From Aristolochia californica (Eukaryota > Streptophyta > Magnoliopsida > Piperales > Aristolochiaceae), in assembly GCA_029961685.1 (NCBI GenBank), contig JARWKL010000008.1, positions 250,501 through 314,500 on the forward strand: a DNA stretch of 64,000 nucleotides, given 5' to 3'. Shown here piece after piece: positions 47,419-60,108 of the stretch (within the stretch, counting starts at the first letter, position 1; the number at the start of each line of letters is the position of its first letter). Below the pieces are notes generated by a model. That model saw only the letters and a program-made list of their open reading frames with translations, was not told where the DNA came from and searched no databases. The position numbers were made by a program, and so were the translations under genes.

Positions 47419-49776
47419 TTAAGAAGAAGCGCACTTGCAAAGAGGGAAAACGCAGTCCTCTAAGAAGGTGGTGAGCTGTGAACTGTAGAGCTCAGGAGAA
47501 TTGCGGAAATGATCAACATGGGGTGAAAATACGAAGTTGCATGCCCTCACATTGTGTCCAGCTCTTCGCTGCTCCTCTATGAATGTCTCCACAGATTTCG
47601 CAGGAATAACCCGGTCTGCGGAGCTGTAGATGTATAACTGAGGGCACCTTGGCTGCTCTGATGTGAGTGTATCCAACACATCAGATAACCTCCTGCAACA
47701 GATACCAAAATACATAAAGCTTTTATCAGGGCTAATTCTTCAACAATAAAATATATGAAGAAAACGCACACTAGAAGCAGACAACACCGGCACGTGAATA
47801 ATTTGATCTGATTAGCCTGATTAACTGTTCTACAAAATACAAAACTTCCACAACCTAGGAACCCCCATAACCATCTGATTATATCTTAATAATGAAAAAA
47901 TGGAACTGCAGTGTGGTTCATCATGTTCAGCTCAATAAAACTTAAGAAGAAATCTCAATTGGAGCATAAGCCTCTTCCCACTACTAATTCCCATTTTGTT
48001 AGGCACTGTTCCCATCAAGCCCAGATTCTGCTTCCCTCTACCAAGTGAATTTTCTTAGCTACCATCAATTACATACACTAAATAGTACCTGTTTACAGAA
48101 GGGAGATTCAGGACGACCGAGAAGAATTTTTCCAGTATAACAAGCAAAGCTTGTTCCACAACGGGAGGCTTGAATTCTACAGCCGCGGTGCTATCATTCA
48201 ACTCTTCCACCCCCACTGCTCGATTGCAGGAAGCATGGAATCCTTTTGTAGCAATACTCTGCTTTTTTAAAAATGCAGCAGAGAATCCTGAAGCCCAAAC
48301 CTGAAAACAGGAAAAAGTAATAGAAGTCAAAATTAAATAAATAGACAATCATGTTTCCATAATTATTAATTAAAGTCCCAAAATAGGAACACTCAGATTC
48401 TAGAACATTGATTTTGAACTAACCATGCTCAAGACGTCATTAATGGAAGTTTCAATACCGACAAGCATATGTTAACACTAATAAATACATTGACAGAACT
48501 TAACAGTAACTTCAAACAGCAAGCTGCCTCGATATAAACAACCAAAACAACAGAGAGTACTACATGTTCATCCAAATAGCAGCATTTAGATGCTAGCACC
48601 AAGTTCAGTACATGTAAGCCCACAAACAGGATGCACAAGGAATGACATAAACCTACTGTTTGCATATAATGGTTGGAGTAAAGAAATAGAACCTGCCTTA
48701 AGAAATCGTGGACACATTTATACTCTTTTTTTTTCTTAACTTGATTTATTCTTGGTGTTTCACCTCAAATTAAAAAGTGGACCACAAATATTCACCCAGA
48801 AAAGTAACTTTCACCTGTGGGTCTTGGGCTGCAACAGGTGCTGAATCCACAATGCAACCTTTAATCTTCTCAACTAATGAGGGATCTTGCTTCTGAAACT
48901 TCTCCAGAATAGCACCGTAACTGCAAGCAATAACAACACAAATTTAGACAACAATTTGCATATACACAAAGACACACACACACAAGCACAGGGTAGGTAG
49001 GATACTACTTACGTGAGCCAACCAGTGTTACTAAAAGTATGAAAGACCAGCTTCTTCCCCGGCTCTTCACTCACCCAACTGGCTAGGTGGTCAGCGAGTG
49101 AGTCCACATTCTGTTCTGCTTTTCCACCAACATTGTAATTGATGATGTCTGACATGGGAAACGTAAAGGTTACAACATGAAATCCCCTGGAAGTGTACCA
49201 CTCAGCATATGTCTTAAGATGCTTCTGTTTGGCTCCCAACCACCCAAGTAGAACCACAACAGTTTGAGATTTCTCAGCCAAGCAACCAGAATTTGATGAC
49301 ATGCCCTCAGCGTTCACCTTCGGTAAATGCCATTTGTACAAAGGCTCCGAAGGAGGAGGAGAAACAGCGGAAGGCCTGAATTCAGTTGAGTGTGGAGGCT
49401 GAGCAAAATTCACAGACCGATATAATTTGACAAGAGCAGGAGAAGCAACAGGTGGTGAGGAATATTGCAAAAAATGGTTTTGGTTTTGTGACGATGGGAC
49501 TCTCAAGTGAGGAATAGGATAGTTAATACTATCTAATGGTATATGAATACTAGAAGTAAAAGAAAGTTGGGAAAGATTAGGTAATGAAATTTGAGATAGC
49601 CAGGGCTTCAATTTTTTTGAGTGAAAAGAATAAATATCAGATGGTTTTGTACAGAGAGAAGAATGGGGAGATGTAGAATTTGATAATTTCTCAGGAAAAT
49701 CCAAAGAAACAGTAATCACGCCAACAGCAGCCATGACAATTAGAGGTTGACGGATTATTCCTGATAGGGCACCCAT
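47419..49776 (-). CDS. DUF829/TMEM53-type alpha/beta hydrolase
   Basis: Four exons, 49013-49776, 48815-48920, 48089-48300 and 47419-47692, join in frame to 451 residues. The first 150 residues are low in motifs and Ser/Pro-rich, after a hydrophobic N-terminal stretch (PLIVMAAVGVITV) that may be a targeting or membrane segment. The DUF829 domain begins at VVVLLGWLGAKQKHLKTYAE, as in TMEM53 proteins. It continues with FHTFSNTGW (likely nucleophile region), IYSSADRVIP (likely acid) and HVDHFR (likely catalytic His). This order fits an alpha/beta hydrolase triad, but no substrate is established for the plant family. All splice junctions keep frame, so the gene appears intact. Part of the 5' UTR may be spliced from further right (up to about 51.2 kb). 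Confidence 0.92.
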
Positions 49777-51825
49777 TGCCGCAAATAATTTCTGGTTATT
49801 ATACCCTTAATGGAAAAATGAATTGATAGTGCTCTATCCTTCAAGCAAAATAGAGAAACCAGCAGCCGAAATCCCTGAAGAAGAAAGAAGATGTTAAGAA
49901 ATACGTCTAAAGCAACAACAGATTTATAGTGGCAATAACTCGTTCATTCAATAACAACATTTAGGTCGATTAACTCTTCTTAGAGAAAGTAAGGAACGAG
50001 ATAGTTGATGAAAATATGGGTCAAATCAAATTAATTGACTTTGGTCGGCTAGGTGGTGAAAAAAAATGGATGACAAAGCCCACGAGATAATTGATGAAAA
50101 TACGAGTCAAATCACAGTAGCTGATTTAGGTCGGCTGAGGGTAAAGAAATAGAAAGACAAACCGCATTATCTCATATTTACAAGTCAGGTCAAGAGGCTC
50201 ACGTAAAATTGAGGAAAGAGTCTTCTCTTCTGACACATGAGAAGTCCAGATAAGAAGAAGAAGAACAACAACAAAGGCATGGGACCTTACCGGGAACGAG
50301 ATAGCGCTGGCTTACGATGGACGAATGATGCATTCAGAAGAACCAGGCTGCCAAGGATATTGACAGCCTGGCCATCAAGAATCAAAGTCCTCCAGGGAAG
50401 AAGATGCTAGTCACAGAATCAGCTCTCCCTTCGTCTCCTCAAAGTTTTCTGCGATTCAGAAAAAAAGAAAGAAAACATACGGAAAGGCTATCAGTCATCA
50501 GTAACAAAAACTAACGCCATATAAAACAGGGAATCCTAGTTATTCCTGATGACTAAAAAACACTAAAACGCCGGGAAAAAATTAAGCACCGATCTTCTCG
50601 TGGAACACGGAGATTCCCATCAACCAAAATAAAAATAACAAATTTATGCCCCTAAAAAATACAGTAAATTAGGAAAACAAATCAGATGGTCTAGAGAAAC
50701 ACGTCAAAGCGGGATAAACACATAAAATGCGAAGCCCCAAAAAGAAAATCAAACTCTTAGCCTAATGAGCTCTCAATCCAAAATCAAAATATTACCGTCT
50801 TGAGAGAAAGAAATCCAAAATTTTGACAACGAAAACAAAAAATAATCGAAAGACCCCTTTGCTCGAAAACACCAATCCGGCACCTACTCAACTAACAATG
50901 GAACACACGGTCAAAAGACCCAAAACAGATATTTGTAACAACAAACCGCGACCTCGCGGCCGAAAGCCCTAAAAACAACACATAAATCGAATCAAAAGAA
51001 CCCAATTTGACCTTCCGAAATTTCAAATCCAAATCCTCCTTCGCCAGAAGCAAGAAACAGTTGGGAGAAGAACGCGAGACGGAATAGGAAAAACGACGCT
51101 TAAAAGTTAGAGCATTGAACCGCGTTCTCTTGCCCAAATTCGCGTGCCCTCTCAGCTATCATCACATTAATTAAAAAGTTCCAAAACTTACCGGATTCGA
51201 AAGTTCGAATGGAGGGAGAACGAAGCAAGAGAGGGAATATGCGTCAGATATCCTACGCTGATGCTCACTATTTATGGCGGGTAAAGGTTTTGATGGGGAT
51301 GGATGGCTTCCCAGATTCTTGCCAAAGAGTCCGAGATTCCGCGACTCTCCGAACCTTCCGGGAAGCAGACGGTCCATTGGCGGCCGTCTCTTCCGTTTTG
51401 ACGGCCAGCGTCGCCTCAGTGGGCCCGAGAGTCACGAGTCAACGAGATTACTGTAACGTGTACAAACAAACTGAAATAAACAGAATTTGCACTCTACGGC
51501 TTGGAGGGAGATCTTTCATATATTTCGAGATCGTAGGGGTCAAAAAGCCGGAAGCTTTCAGTAAAACAGACCGAATTCACAGTGCTTTAAGATACAAATA
51601 GGAAAAGGAAATCAAATGGAGTAAATGGTTCCTGATTCACGCAAAATCACGAGACCAGAGTAGCCACTTGCATCAGTAATCCAATTTTAAGCAAACTGAA
51701 AAAATTAACTAAGGTTGAAAATTCTAATCAGTATTGCTCTAAAAAGGTTAATGCTACATGGCCAATACTAAACCAATGAAGTCATCATTCTTTAAAGAAA
51801 CAAAGATCAGATCTTGGGAATATTC
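49777..51825. other. Intergenic region between DUF829 and RPN7 copy 1
   Basis: About 2 kb. The part next to 49776 contains the leader and promoter of the minus-strand DUF829 gene, and a 5' UTR intron is possible. The part from about 51740 is 3' flank shared with the other RPN7 copy (near 60865). Open frames such as 51209-51601 have no family resemblance. Confidence 0.45.
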
Positions 51826-54482
51826 TTACAAATCAATCACCCTAGACAACTTCTGGATTCGGTTCAAAAGAAAGTCTCCTTGCTTGATTGTTGCTTGGTA
51901 CAAAGCATTTTTAGCATCTGGTCGATTTGTTTCCAGGATGCCAGCAACCTTGTCAATCTTACAATGTAGTTTACCTGCAGTTATGAATGTGGACAACTCC
52001 CTGTCAATTTAGAACATGATGTCAAATTTCCCCAATATTCTTAAACAGCAGGAGGCCATATGGTTTAAACCACAACGTCCAACATCCATTCCAGAAAGGA
52101 TAACATTAATATTAAATACTCACAAATCAATGAAGTCCACTGAGACTCCAAATGCATTTGCCATTACTTCAATTGTGACGCTTTTGTAAGACTCCGAAAG
52201 CTGACCATAGACTACTGCTCGCACTTCTCGCATATAGTAACGGAAATGAGGATGCAGATAATTATCCATCTTGATTTGCTGTGTCAAACCAGCTAATAAA
52301 ACCAAAAGAGAAAAATATAAGCCAAAAAAAGAAAAATATTCAAATGAATCTAATAAAATTCCAGTGAAGCCACATAACATCCTCCTCCATAAGCAGGGAA
52401 AATTTTCCAATGTAAACAGGCACAAGGCATAAACATGAGACTCAAACATTGTTTTTTGAATTATAACATGACACTTAAATATTCACATACCAAATGCCAG
52501 AAAGAAATCCTTATACTGGCATCCATAAAGAGAGTTAAGAAAGCTCGAAAGATTTGGGATCTTTCCAATAATTGCCAGTATCTCTGGTGCATCAGCCACC
52601 TGCCAGAGGTTCATTATCAGTATCCAATGATAAAAAAAAGGTTTGGAGCCTAAGCTTAGTAATCCATCCTATAACTTAACCCTGTCAAGTCAGTCATGAG
52701 TTTAGTACCTTCTCTTTCAAGGACACCCTGTCAAGTGAAATAATACTTGTCGAAACGGTGTAAAATATAAAGGTCGTATAGCGGAACAGTTCATAGGTTG
52801 TGAAAGTTGACATAGAATCAAGAAACAAAGTTGCTGCTTTTTTGAAATTTCTGGATGCCATGCAGTATAGACCTTCATAAACCTTCAACCGGTTTTTCCT
52901 CTCCCAGTCACCTCCTTCTTCAAATAAACTGGCAAATTCAAATTTTTGAAGAAAAAAAAGCTCTAGTTACAAAGGACAATAAACATAAAAAGAAAAACAT
53001 AAACTCTACATACTTCTTAGCTCTATCAATGCTTTTGGAGATCAGCTCAAAGTCCATATAAAAGAAACCAATTTGCAAGGTGTGAAAGACCAAATCCATC
53101 TTCTGACCCACCGCAACTGTTTTACTTTACTTTCAGTTGCTCCAGAGCCTTCTCCTGCAAAGTGTGGAGCAGAGTCAATGCACACTAAAAGGTTCAAAGC
53201 AAGTGAATTCGATCAAGTGTACATATTAAAGACATGGAGGGCAAGAAACACACTTTATCACTGATTCGGATGTGAAACAGTGCTTTAGATAAATGGGCTT
53301 CACGAACTTCTGTTTCTCCTAAATTTAGTTCAGCATCGGCAATCCTGTCAAAGAAAAACTAGGTAATAAATCAAGTGATAATGTGAATAAAACATTCAAC
53401 TGCTTAGTAAATGAAGTGATAATTCAAAAAACACCCATGTGCCTAGTGAATCAAGTAATTATCCATGAAATATCCATCTGCTCTCAAATGCCACATCCTG
53501 TGTAGAAAATTAGTATGCTACTGACCCAAGGCTGCCAAAATTACTGAAATAAAGGTGAAGAACAAGACTGCAGTATAAATAACCCATCTACTAGTTTCTC
53601 AACTCTAACAAATACCTATTTATCAAGTACTAAGAGAAGAACTTATTTTTCATGTGGTGTTTTGTTACTGGCAGTCGCTAGTATGAGAGGAAGAGTCATT
53701 AAGAAACTATTCTCAGCAAAAAGAGACAGTAACTATGGTGCTCCAGCAACCAGAAAAAAAAAAACTTGTATTAATTTTAAAACTCGTCTAAAACTCAAAG
53801 CAGATTCACCTACTTATTGCTTAAGTATAAGTAATATAACCAAAATATAACCTTCCTAGGACTAAACCTCCCAATTACAATTGAATTCTGACTTAGTAAG
53901 ATTTCTGGTTACATAACTCAAAATATAACTCAAAACCACTTGTTAGAAAAGATTTCTGGCAATTAACTTAAATAGAAACTACCAACAATGAACCTTTATG
54001 ATTTTCATGAATTGACTATTAATAAACAAAACTAACAACCAAACTTTCCTAAACTCTCCTAGTTGGGATTTATTAACAAACTAAGAAACTTTATAAAGTG
54101 AAAAAATACTGACTTTCCCTGTATGGAAAAATAGAAAGGTAACTCACTTATCATCAAGTTTTTTAAGGTTCTCCTCAATTTTTGCCTTCATTGATTCCAA
54201 GAGCACTGGATCTAGCCCAAACACTTTGTCAGCAACCAGTCTCTCGTACAGTGGTGCCATGTCTGCTTCGGTGGAAAAGGACACACCGTGCATGAGGTCT
54301 TTGTAAGACATTCAAAACTAGAATACAAGAAGCCTGCCCTACTTACCATCGGCTTTAATGGAGGTAAGAACCTCCTCTTGGAGATGGACCTTTTCAATGT
54401 CCTGTACATCAGAATGTTTGAGAAGGAAGAGCTTGTGCGCTAGTACAAGGTGAGGCTGCTGTTCACCTTCTTGTCCTTCCAT
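51826..54482 (-). pseudogene. RPN7: 26S proteasome subunit RPN7, frameshifted copy 1
   Basis: All eight exons are present: 54347-54482, 54148-54262, 53254-53344, 53014-53154, 52709-52928, 52491-52599, 52124-52292 and 51826-52000. RPN7 (PSMD6) is a PCI-domain subunit of the proteasome lid. Exon 4 is five bases shorter than in the copy at 60989-62537. After [10 protein letters not shown] the frame runs into TAA, which would cut the product at about residue 124 of an expected 386. Other exons keep frame but carry changes at positions where copy 2 and my memory of Arabidopsis agree (for example LFRYTTF for [16 protein letters not shown] for LSRFIAAGK, and GQLSESYKS for GQFLESYKS). This points to a duplicate losing constraint. 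A sequencing error at the deletion is possible but would not explain the other changes. TIR element C begins about 160 bp upstream of the start codon. Confidence 0.88.
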
Positions 54483-55917
54483 TGTGCTTCAAAGATGAAC
54501 TTCAGGGTGTCTGAGTTGTAAATTAACAATGTTTTGAACTGGACCATGAGTAGTCAGGTGAAGAAGGAAAAAAGAAAAAGCATAAGATAACCAAAACCAA
54601 AATACAGAATTGCACCACATTCATCTTATGAATTGTTTTGGGGGGGTTAGTCTATAATGAAGTGTAATGAATTCCCCCCGCATTATTTAGGTCATCACAA
54701 ATAAGGTGTTAGTCCAGAATGACTTGAATTGAAGTGAGATAACACCATTTCATCTCCTCAGGCAAAAACGACGGAAAACTGATTCCGCCCTTTTTTTCAA
54801 ATCATCCACTTACTGCGAGCGACAGCGTCGCTTCTTCCCCTCCCCCCCCCCCCCCTCGAAACTAAAAATCACGTTCATTTCCTCTTCTCCTCTCCTCTCA
54901 CTCAGCCTTCGTCTCCCGACGAATTTTTTCGCCGGACTTCTTCTCTCGTTTTCGCTCTCTCTGCTCCTCTCGCTCGGCTCTCGTCTTCGTTCTCTGCTCC
55001 CTCTGCTGTCTCTGCTTCCTCTCTCTTGTTTTCTCTCGTTTTCGCCCCATCTCCCTCTCTCGTCTCTTTCTCTCTCGGCCTTTCTCTTCCCTCTCCCTCT
55101 CTCGTCTCCCTCTCTCTTTTCCCTCTAGGCCTCCATCTATTTTCACTCTCGGCCTCCCTCTTCCTTCTCGTTCTCGCTCTTCTCTTTCCTCCTCCCCCGA
55201 TTTCCTTTGATTTAACCTATTCCGGTTTCGATATCCGTCGATTTCCTTCAATCTTCTTCGATTTTCGACAGTTAGGCGCCGATTTCTTCCATTGGGCTTA
55301 CATTTCCCCATTCGGCGGTGATTTCCCCTAAATTTCAGAAGGTAATCCAAAACCTTAATTTTTTTTTTCACCTAAATTAGTGTTGTATTTGAGTTAATTT
55401 TAATTTATGTGCGTAATTGATCTTGATTGTGGCCTAATTGTGGGATTTAGGGTTCAATTTCGTCTTGATAGGGTTTAATTTCGGGATTAGAGTTGGGGTT
55501 TGGGACTTTTAGGGTTTTAATTTCTGCAGATGCCCTTTTATCTTGAAAGATACTTGATAACTTTTCTGATATATTTATTATTTTTTAGGCTATTGTTGTT
55601 ACTCGCACTGTCTATTCTGCTTCCTCTCTTTTCACTCATATATCTTACTCTATGATAAAGTTTTATTCTTGGTACTGTTAAACTAAAAGATGAAGAGGAA
55701 AAAGAACAAGAAGAAGAAAGAAAATTGAGTTAAATGTCTACTGTTCTTTTTTTCCGGTGTTTTGGCTTTCCTATATTTGAATAAGTGGTAGTATACTAGA
55801 AACATGAATTTATTTTTGTAAATTTTATAGCCATTATTAGACCAAGGATTTTCAATTTGTATTAATTACTATTAACTTGTCTAAGCTCAATGGTTACTCA
55901 CTGGTGTTCTCTTCTAG

Positions 55918-55992
55918 GTCCTCAAGGCCCACAGTTGCAAAAGGTCTTGGAAAGGCTAACTAGGCAGCACACTATTCCAAATGTTTTTATTG
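55918..55992 (+). pseudogene. Captured exon of a GrxS12-like glutaredoxin
   Basis: A 75-base exon-like segment encodes PQGPQLQKVLERL followed by QHTIPNVFIG. This is very close to the part of plastid glutaredoxin GrxS12/GrxC5 that precedes the GGKHIGG glutathione-binding loop. It is framed by an acceptor (TTCTCTTCTAG) and a donor (GTAATC) that fit a real internal exon. The exon with the active-site Cys and the exon with the glutathione-binding tail were not found nearby. It is therefore an isolated fragment within transposon C. One family Gly appears replaced by Arg (LTRQHT). Confidence 0.82.
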
Positions 55993-56616
55993 GTAATCTA
56001 ACCCTTTGCAATGCCTCCGCTCTGATGACAAATTTTCCAAGTTGATCTACATTTTTAGACATGTCAATTTGGTGTATTAAACGCGTGTCAGATTCCAAGC
56101 ATTCTTCTATGGTAATATAGTGATGTTTTGGACCACCCAAAAGTTTGAGTATCGATATAATGTATAGCACTAGATGATTTGGTGCTCTGTTTATTGTGTA
56201 TGACATGTTTTTCTTTTTTCACCTGCCCCTTAACTGTATACATTGGATGCATAACTCTGCAAATTTTGTGGCTTGTTTTTTTGCTGGGGAAAAATAATTT
56301 TTTTTGTTTTGATGATACTAAGATGGCTTGTCCAAAGGGTCAAGTTTTACTTTTTGTATTTCTCTTCTTTGTTGTTATCTAGCAATTTCTTTTTATAGAT
56401 GAAAGTTTAATTTATGAGGAACAAGTGCTATACTGTTTTAAGCAATCAACTGCCTGCTATACTTGCTCCTGTCACTGTTTGGCATTTGTATATCTGCATG
56501 TTTTCACATACAACTTCACCATATTTCTTTTGGATATTGAACAGCTGAGCGAAACGGACCTGTTCTGCTTCTTGAATCCCTGCTCTCTCCGATCAATCCA
56601 TCTTCGCACAGCTAAA

Positions 56617-56898
56617 ATGGATTGGCAAGGACAGAAACTGACGGAGATGTTGATAAAGATCATGCTTGTTGTCCATGCTGTAGTGGCATTTGTTGTTGGC
56701 TACACATTCAGTTCCTTCCAAATGATGCTTTTGATCATTGCTGGTGGAGTTCTCCTGACAACATTGGTAACCGTTCCTGATTGGCCCTGGTTCAATCGTC
56801 ATCCTCTCAATTGGCTGGATCCAGTTGAAGTTGAAAAGAATCCAAAGCCACAGCCTCCAACTTCTAAAAAAAAGACCTCTAAGCATCACCTGAAATAG
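56617..56898 (+). CDS. SPCS1: Signal peptidase complex subunit 1 (SPC12), inside transposon C
   Basis: An uninterrupted 93-residue coding sequence begins MDWQGQKLTEMLIKIMLV, has two membrane segments (about residues 12-32 and 36-54) with the family sequence SFQMMLLIIAGGVLLTTLV between and within them, and then PDWPWFNRHPLNWLDP and a lysine-rich tail. Length and order match plant SPC12 (about 92 residues), a non-catalytic subunit of the ER signal peptidase. The frame also extends upstream without a stop to about 56425, but the family start is this ATG. A likely acceptor (TTGAACAG at about 56543) and leader precede it. The family motifs are intact, so the copy may be functional or recently captured. 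Whether it is expressed, and whether another SPC12 gene exists, cannot be seen here. Confidence 0.9.
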   Translation: MDWQGQKLTEMLIKIMLVVHAVVAFVVGYTFSSFQMMLLIIAGGVLLTTLVTVPDWPWFNRHPLNWLDPVEVEKNPKPQPPTSKKKTSKHHLK

Positions 56899-57264
56899 GT
56901 TTTGATAAACATGCCAATGTGTTTTAGTTTCAAACGTTAGTATATGCTTTGGTTATAAACAAGTGATTGTCACCTGATGATTCATGTAGTTAATGGTTGG
57001 ATTATATTCGTACTTTGTTTCTAATCTAAGTATTGAATCATATCCGTACAATGTTTTGAACCTAAGTATCAGGTTTGTTTTATTGGATGTTTGGTTGTAT
57101 GCATTCAGAACTTTATGATGAGGAGTTTGAGACAGTTTTCATGTCGCTGTATAAAAAAAAAATATTTCTTTTGGATATAATTCTATATGTTGTTTTACTT
57201 GGTGACCAGGTTGTTTTACTATATATTATGTTATTAAAAAATAATTTATTTATTAATTATATTC

Positions 57265-57990
57265 ATTTATGTTATTTTCAACTGTTTTATGTACTTTAAA
57301 TAATTTATTCTAGTCACACGTAATTAGTATATTAATTTATAATAAACTGTAATCATTAATTGGTTTAATTATGCAATTGCTATAATTAATTAAATAATTA
57401 GGTTTATTTATTATATTCCCTTATGTTATTTTTTAATTTTTATTAATTTTATATAATTTATTATAGTCACACGTAATTAGTATGTTAATTTATAATGAAT
57501 TGTAATCATTAATTGGTTAATTATCCAATTGTTAAAATTAATTAAACCATTATGTTTATTTATTATATTCCCTTATGCTATTTTTTAATTTTTATTAATT
57601 TTATATAATATATTCTAGTCACGTAATTAGTATATTAATTTATAATGAATTTTAATCGTTAATTGGTTAATTATCCAATTGCTATAATTAATTAAACCAT
57701 TAGGTTTATTTATTATATTCCCTTATGTTATTTTTTAATTTTTTTAATTTTATATAATTTATTCATGTCACACATAATTATTGTTTTAATTTATAATAAA
57801 CTATAATCATTAATTGGTTTAATTATACAATTGTTATAATTAATTAAACCATTAGGTTTATTTATCATATTCCCTTATGTTATTTTTAATTTTTTTATTA
57901 ATTTTATATAATTTATTGTAGTCACACGTAATTATTGTTTTAATTTATAATAAACTATAATCATAAAAGGTTACTCATTATCTTCTTTAT
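57265..57990. repeat. AT-rich tandem repeat, units of about 150 bp
   Basis: Five degenerate units recur, marked by ATTCCCTTATGTTATTTTT-like sequence at about 57265, 57415, 57566, 57715 and 57868 and by TAATCATTAATTGGTT between them. The array forms the right arm of transposon C. In copies A and B the arm is AT-rich with some shared motifs but without this clear tandem order. Confidence 0.8.
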
Positions 57991-58149
57991 TTAGAAAAGG
58001 ACACTGAAATCTATTTTCCAAGCACTAACACTGGAATCTGTTTTCCAGCCACTTCAACTGGCTTGGACTAACACCCAAACATGAGTTGAAGTGGAAGCAA
58101 TTCATCTCACTTCAACTCAATTTTCCACTTCATTGTGGACTAACCCCCC

Positions 58150-60073
58150 TTTTAGGAATCACTACATGTATGACTCATCAAGAAAAAAGAAGTAAAAACC
58201 GATAAAATCAAACTTAGTCAAGAACCAACAGACAAACGCCATGTCAAACATATAGAATTCAATGCACCGTAAGAGTTTAGTTATTAATTTATTTTTGGAT
58301 TAAGTATGCACATACAAGATTTTGTTAAGACATACCAATGAAACACAAAATATGTAAACTCCAAATCTAAAAACTGTAGTTCTCAAAAAGCCAAATAACC
58401 ACTCCATCAAAAATCCCATTTTCTGCACAGACGAGAACCAAAATATTTCAAACCCATCAGGTGCTAAATCAATCGATTTAAACGAGAATTACAACAACTC
58501 TACCCCGGAAAAGGAGCTGGTACAGGAAAATCAAAGAGAACGAGAGAAAAAGGAAAACAATAGTAGAGATGGAAAATATTTGGCACATTATCTTTCTCTT
58601 AGATGCTACTGCTTCTGCTCAGCACCTATCTCGGACCTCTCTCCTCTCAATTACAAAATCACCTTTCACCTAAGAAGAATTTTAAAATGCCTGATTCCTC
58701 AAGGTTGACACCCTGAAGTGAAGGCTTGAATGTTTGGGTTTTCACTTTTCAGTAGGGCTCACGAATTTGAGGTGCACTCGCAGGCATCAAGAAACTCGAT
58801 ACTCGTGTGTGAGTAACGAACGGAAGAGAACATCTATCATGATTACTACTTTTACATGGACTCGGTATATGATATGAAAGAGTTACATGCGAAATCTACC
58901 TTTTACTTGTCTTGCTGTATTTTCCTAGTTTTAATGCTCAGGCCATCATTGGAACCACTACAATGATCAGTAAAGAGAGATTATGTTAAAGATGGTTTTT
59001 GGTTGTTTGATGGTAAATAGTCATTTTTGCTCGTTTTTTACAAATACAGGGAAAGTCACTTCAGCTATTTATGTGCATGACTGCCTCTTTCAAGACACAA
59101 CAATTAAGTTCTGTAGTAAGATTTCTTTTTCCTAATAAAAATTAATTTTATAAGATGCCACATGTCTTTATCTGAGTTTTATTTGGATTTCGTTCTATCC
59201 TGCAATAAGCTGTTCCTTTAGTAAGTTTTAATATTTTTAAAATATTGAATGACATTTCATTCATTGACTAATAATATCGTAAGAGGGAAGTCATCCATTT
59301 AAACAGGGAAGACGTTCCTAATTACAAGAGATGAGCAGCCAACACCTAATAAGAATTTATTCATTGTCCAAGCTTTTGAATCAGTCTCATTATAGTTGGA
59401 AATGAGAGTATGACACTTCTCAGCCAACACCAGAGAATTGGACTTATCATGTCGTGAGGTGGCAGTATCATTTTGATTGTTTACCTATCCTTGCATGATG
59501 CCAATTGTACGGGCAACAGGGGTCCTGCAGAAGCAATTATTCCAGTTGTGGGTACCTGTGGTTTTACTTGAGAAATTTTTCTCCTGAAAAATATTTATTT
59601 AAACTTTCTCAATGCCTTTACATTAAAACGCAGGAAGACCTTATGTTTGTTTGTGAAGTTTCTGCCATATTCATACCTTTTAGATGACTAATGGAGCTCA
59701 TTTGAGATCTTTATCCTAAATATTCTAAATAATTTCCTCAATAAAAACTATGATAGTTAAGGAACCTACTAATAACCTACTAATATTCAAACCAACGAGA
59801 ACGATGATGAAATGTTAAAAAAAAAAAAAAAATACTTGAGAACAGCGAAAAATGAAGAAATCATGTGATACACTACGGTTTTCAACATAAACGAGCGAAA
59901 AAGAAAAAAAAAAAAAAAGAAGAAGTAAATTTAGGGTTACCTGGCCGCTTGGAGAGAAGAATCAGTTGTTTGTCGGCGTTCAATGCTCCTATTCGGCTAT
60001 CTCACTTTCTTCCGTTTTACAGGAAATATTAAACGAAACTCAAATGGCAGCCATACAGAGAAACAATGACAAA

Positions 60074-60108
<35 letters not shown>

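Larger units (their letters stand above)
54640..58149 (+). mobile_element. TIR transposon, family copy C with captured gene pieces
   Basis: Ends are GGGGGGGTTAGTC and GACTAACCCCCC, flanked by TTT on both sides (54637-54639 and 58150-58152). The inner ends also pair (about AATGAAGTG). After a C-run and a CT-rich core (about 54890-55200) comes a part related to copy A (CCCCATTCGGC with GATTTC), then about 2 kb not present in A or B. That extra part includes a glutaredoxin exon at 55918-55992 and an SPC12 coding sequence at 56617-56898, both on the plus strand. The right arm is AT-rich with about five units of some 150 bp. The subterminal motif CCAGTGTTAGTG is shared with copy B. No transposase was seen. 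This has the structure of a Pack-type element: non-autonomous ends around host gene fragments. Confidence 0.85.

Noticed and set aside
54898..55371. 157-codon Arg/Glu-rich open frame on the minus strand
   Set aside because: It is the reverse reading of the CT-rich core of transposon C. Similar charged frames arise in copies A and B from the same low-complexity DNA.
55922..56206. 94-codon minus-strand frame opposite the glutaredoxin exon
   Set aside because: It is antisense to a recognisable exon with splice sites and has no clear family match.
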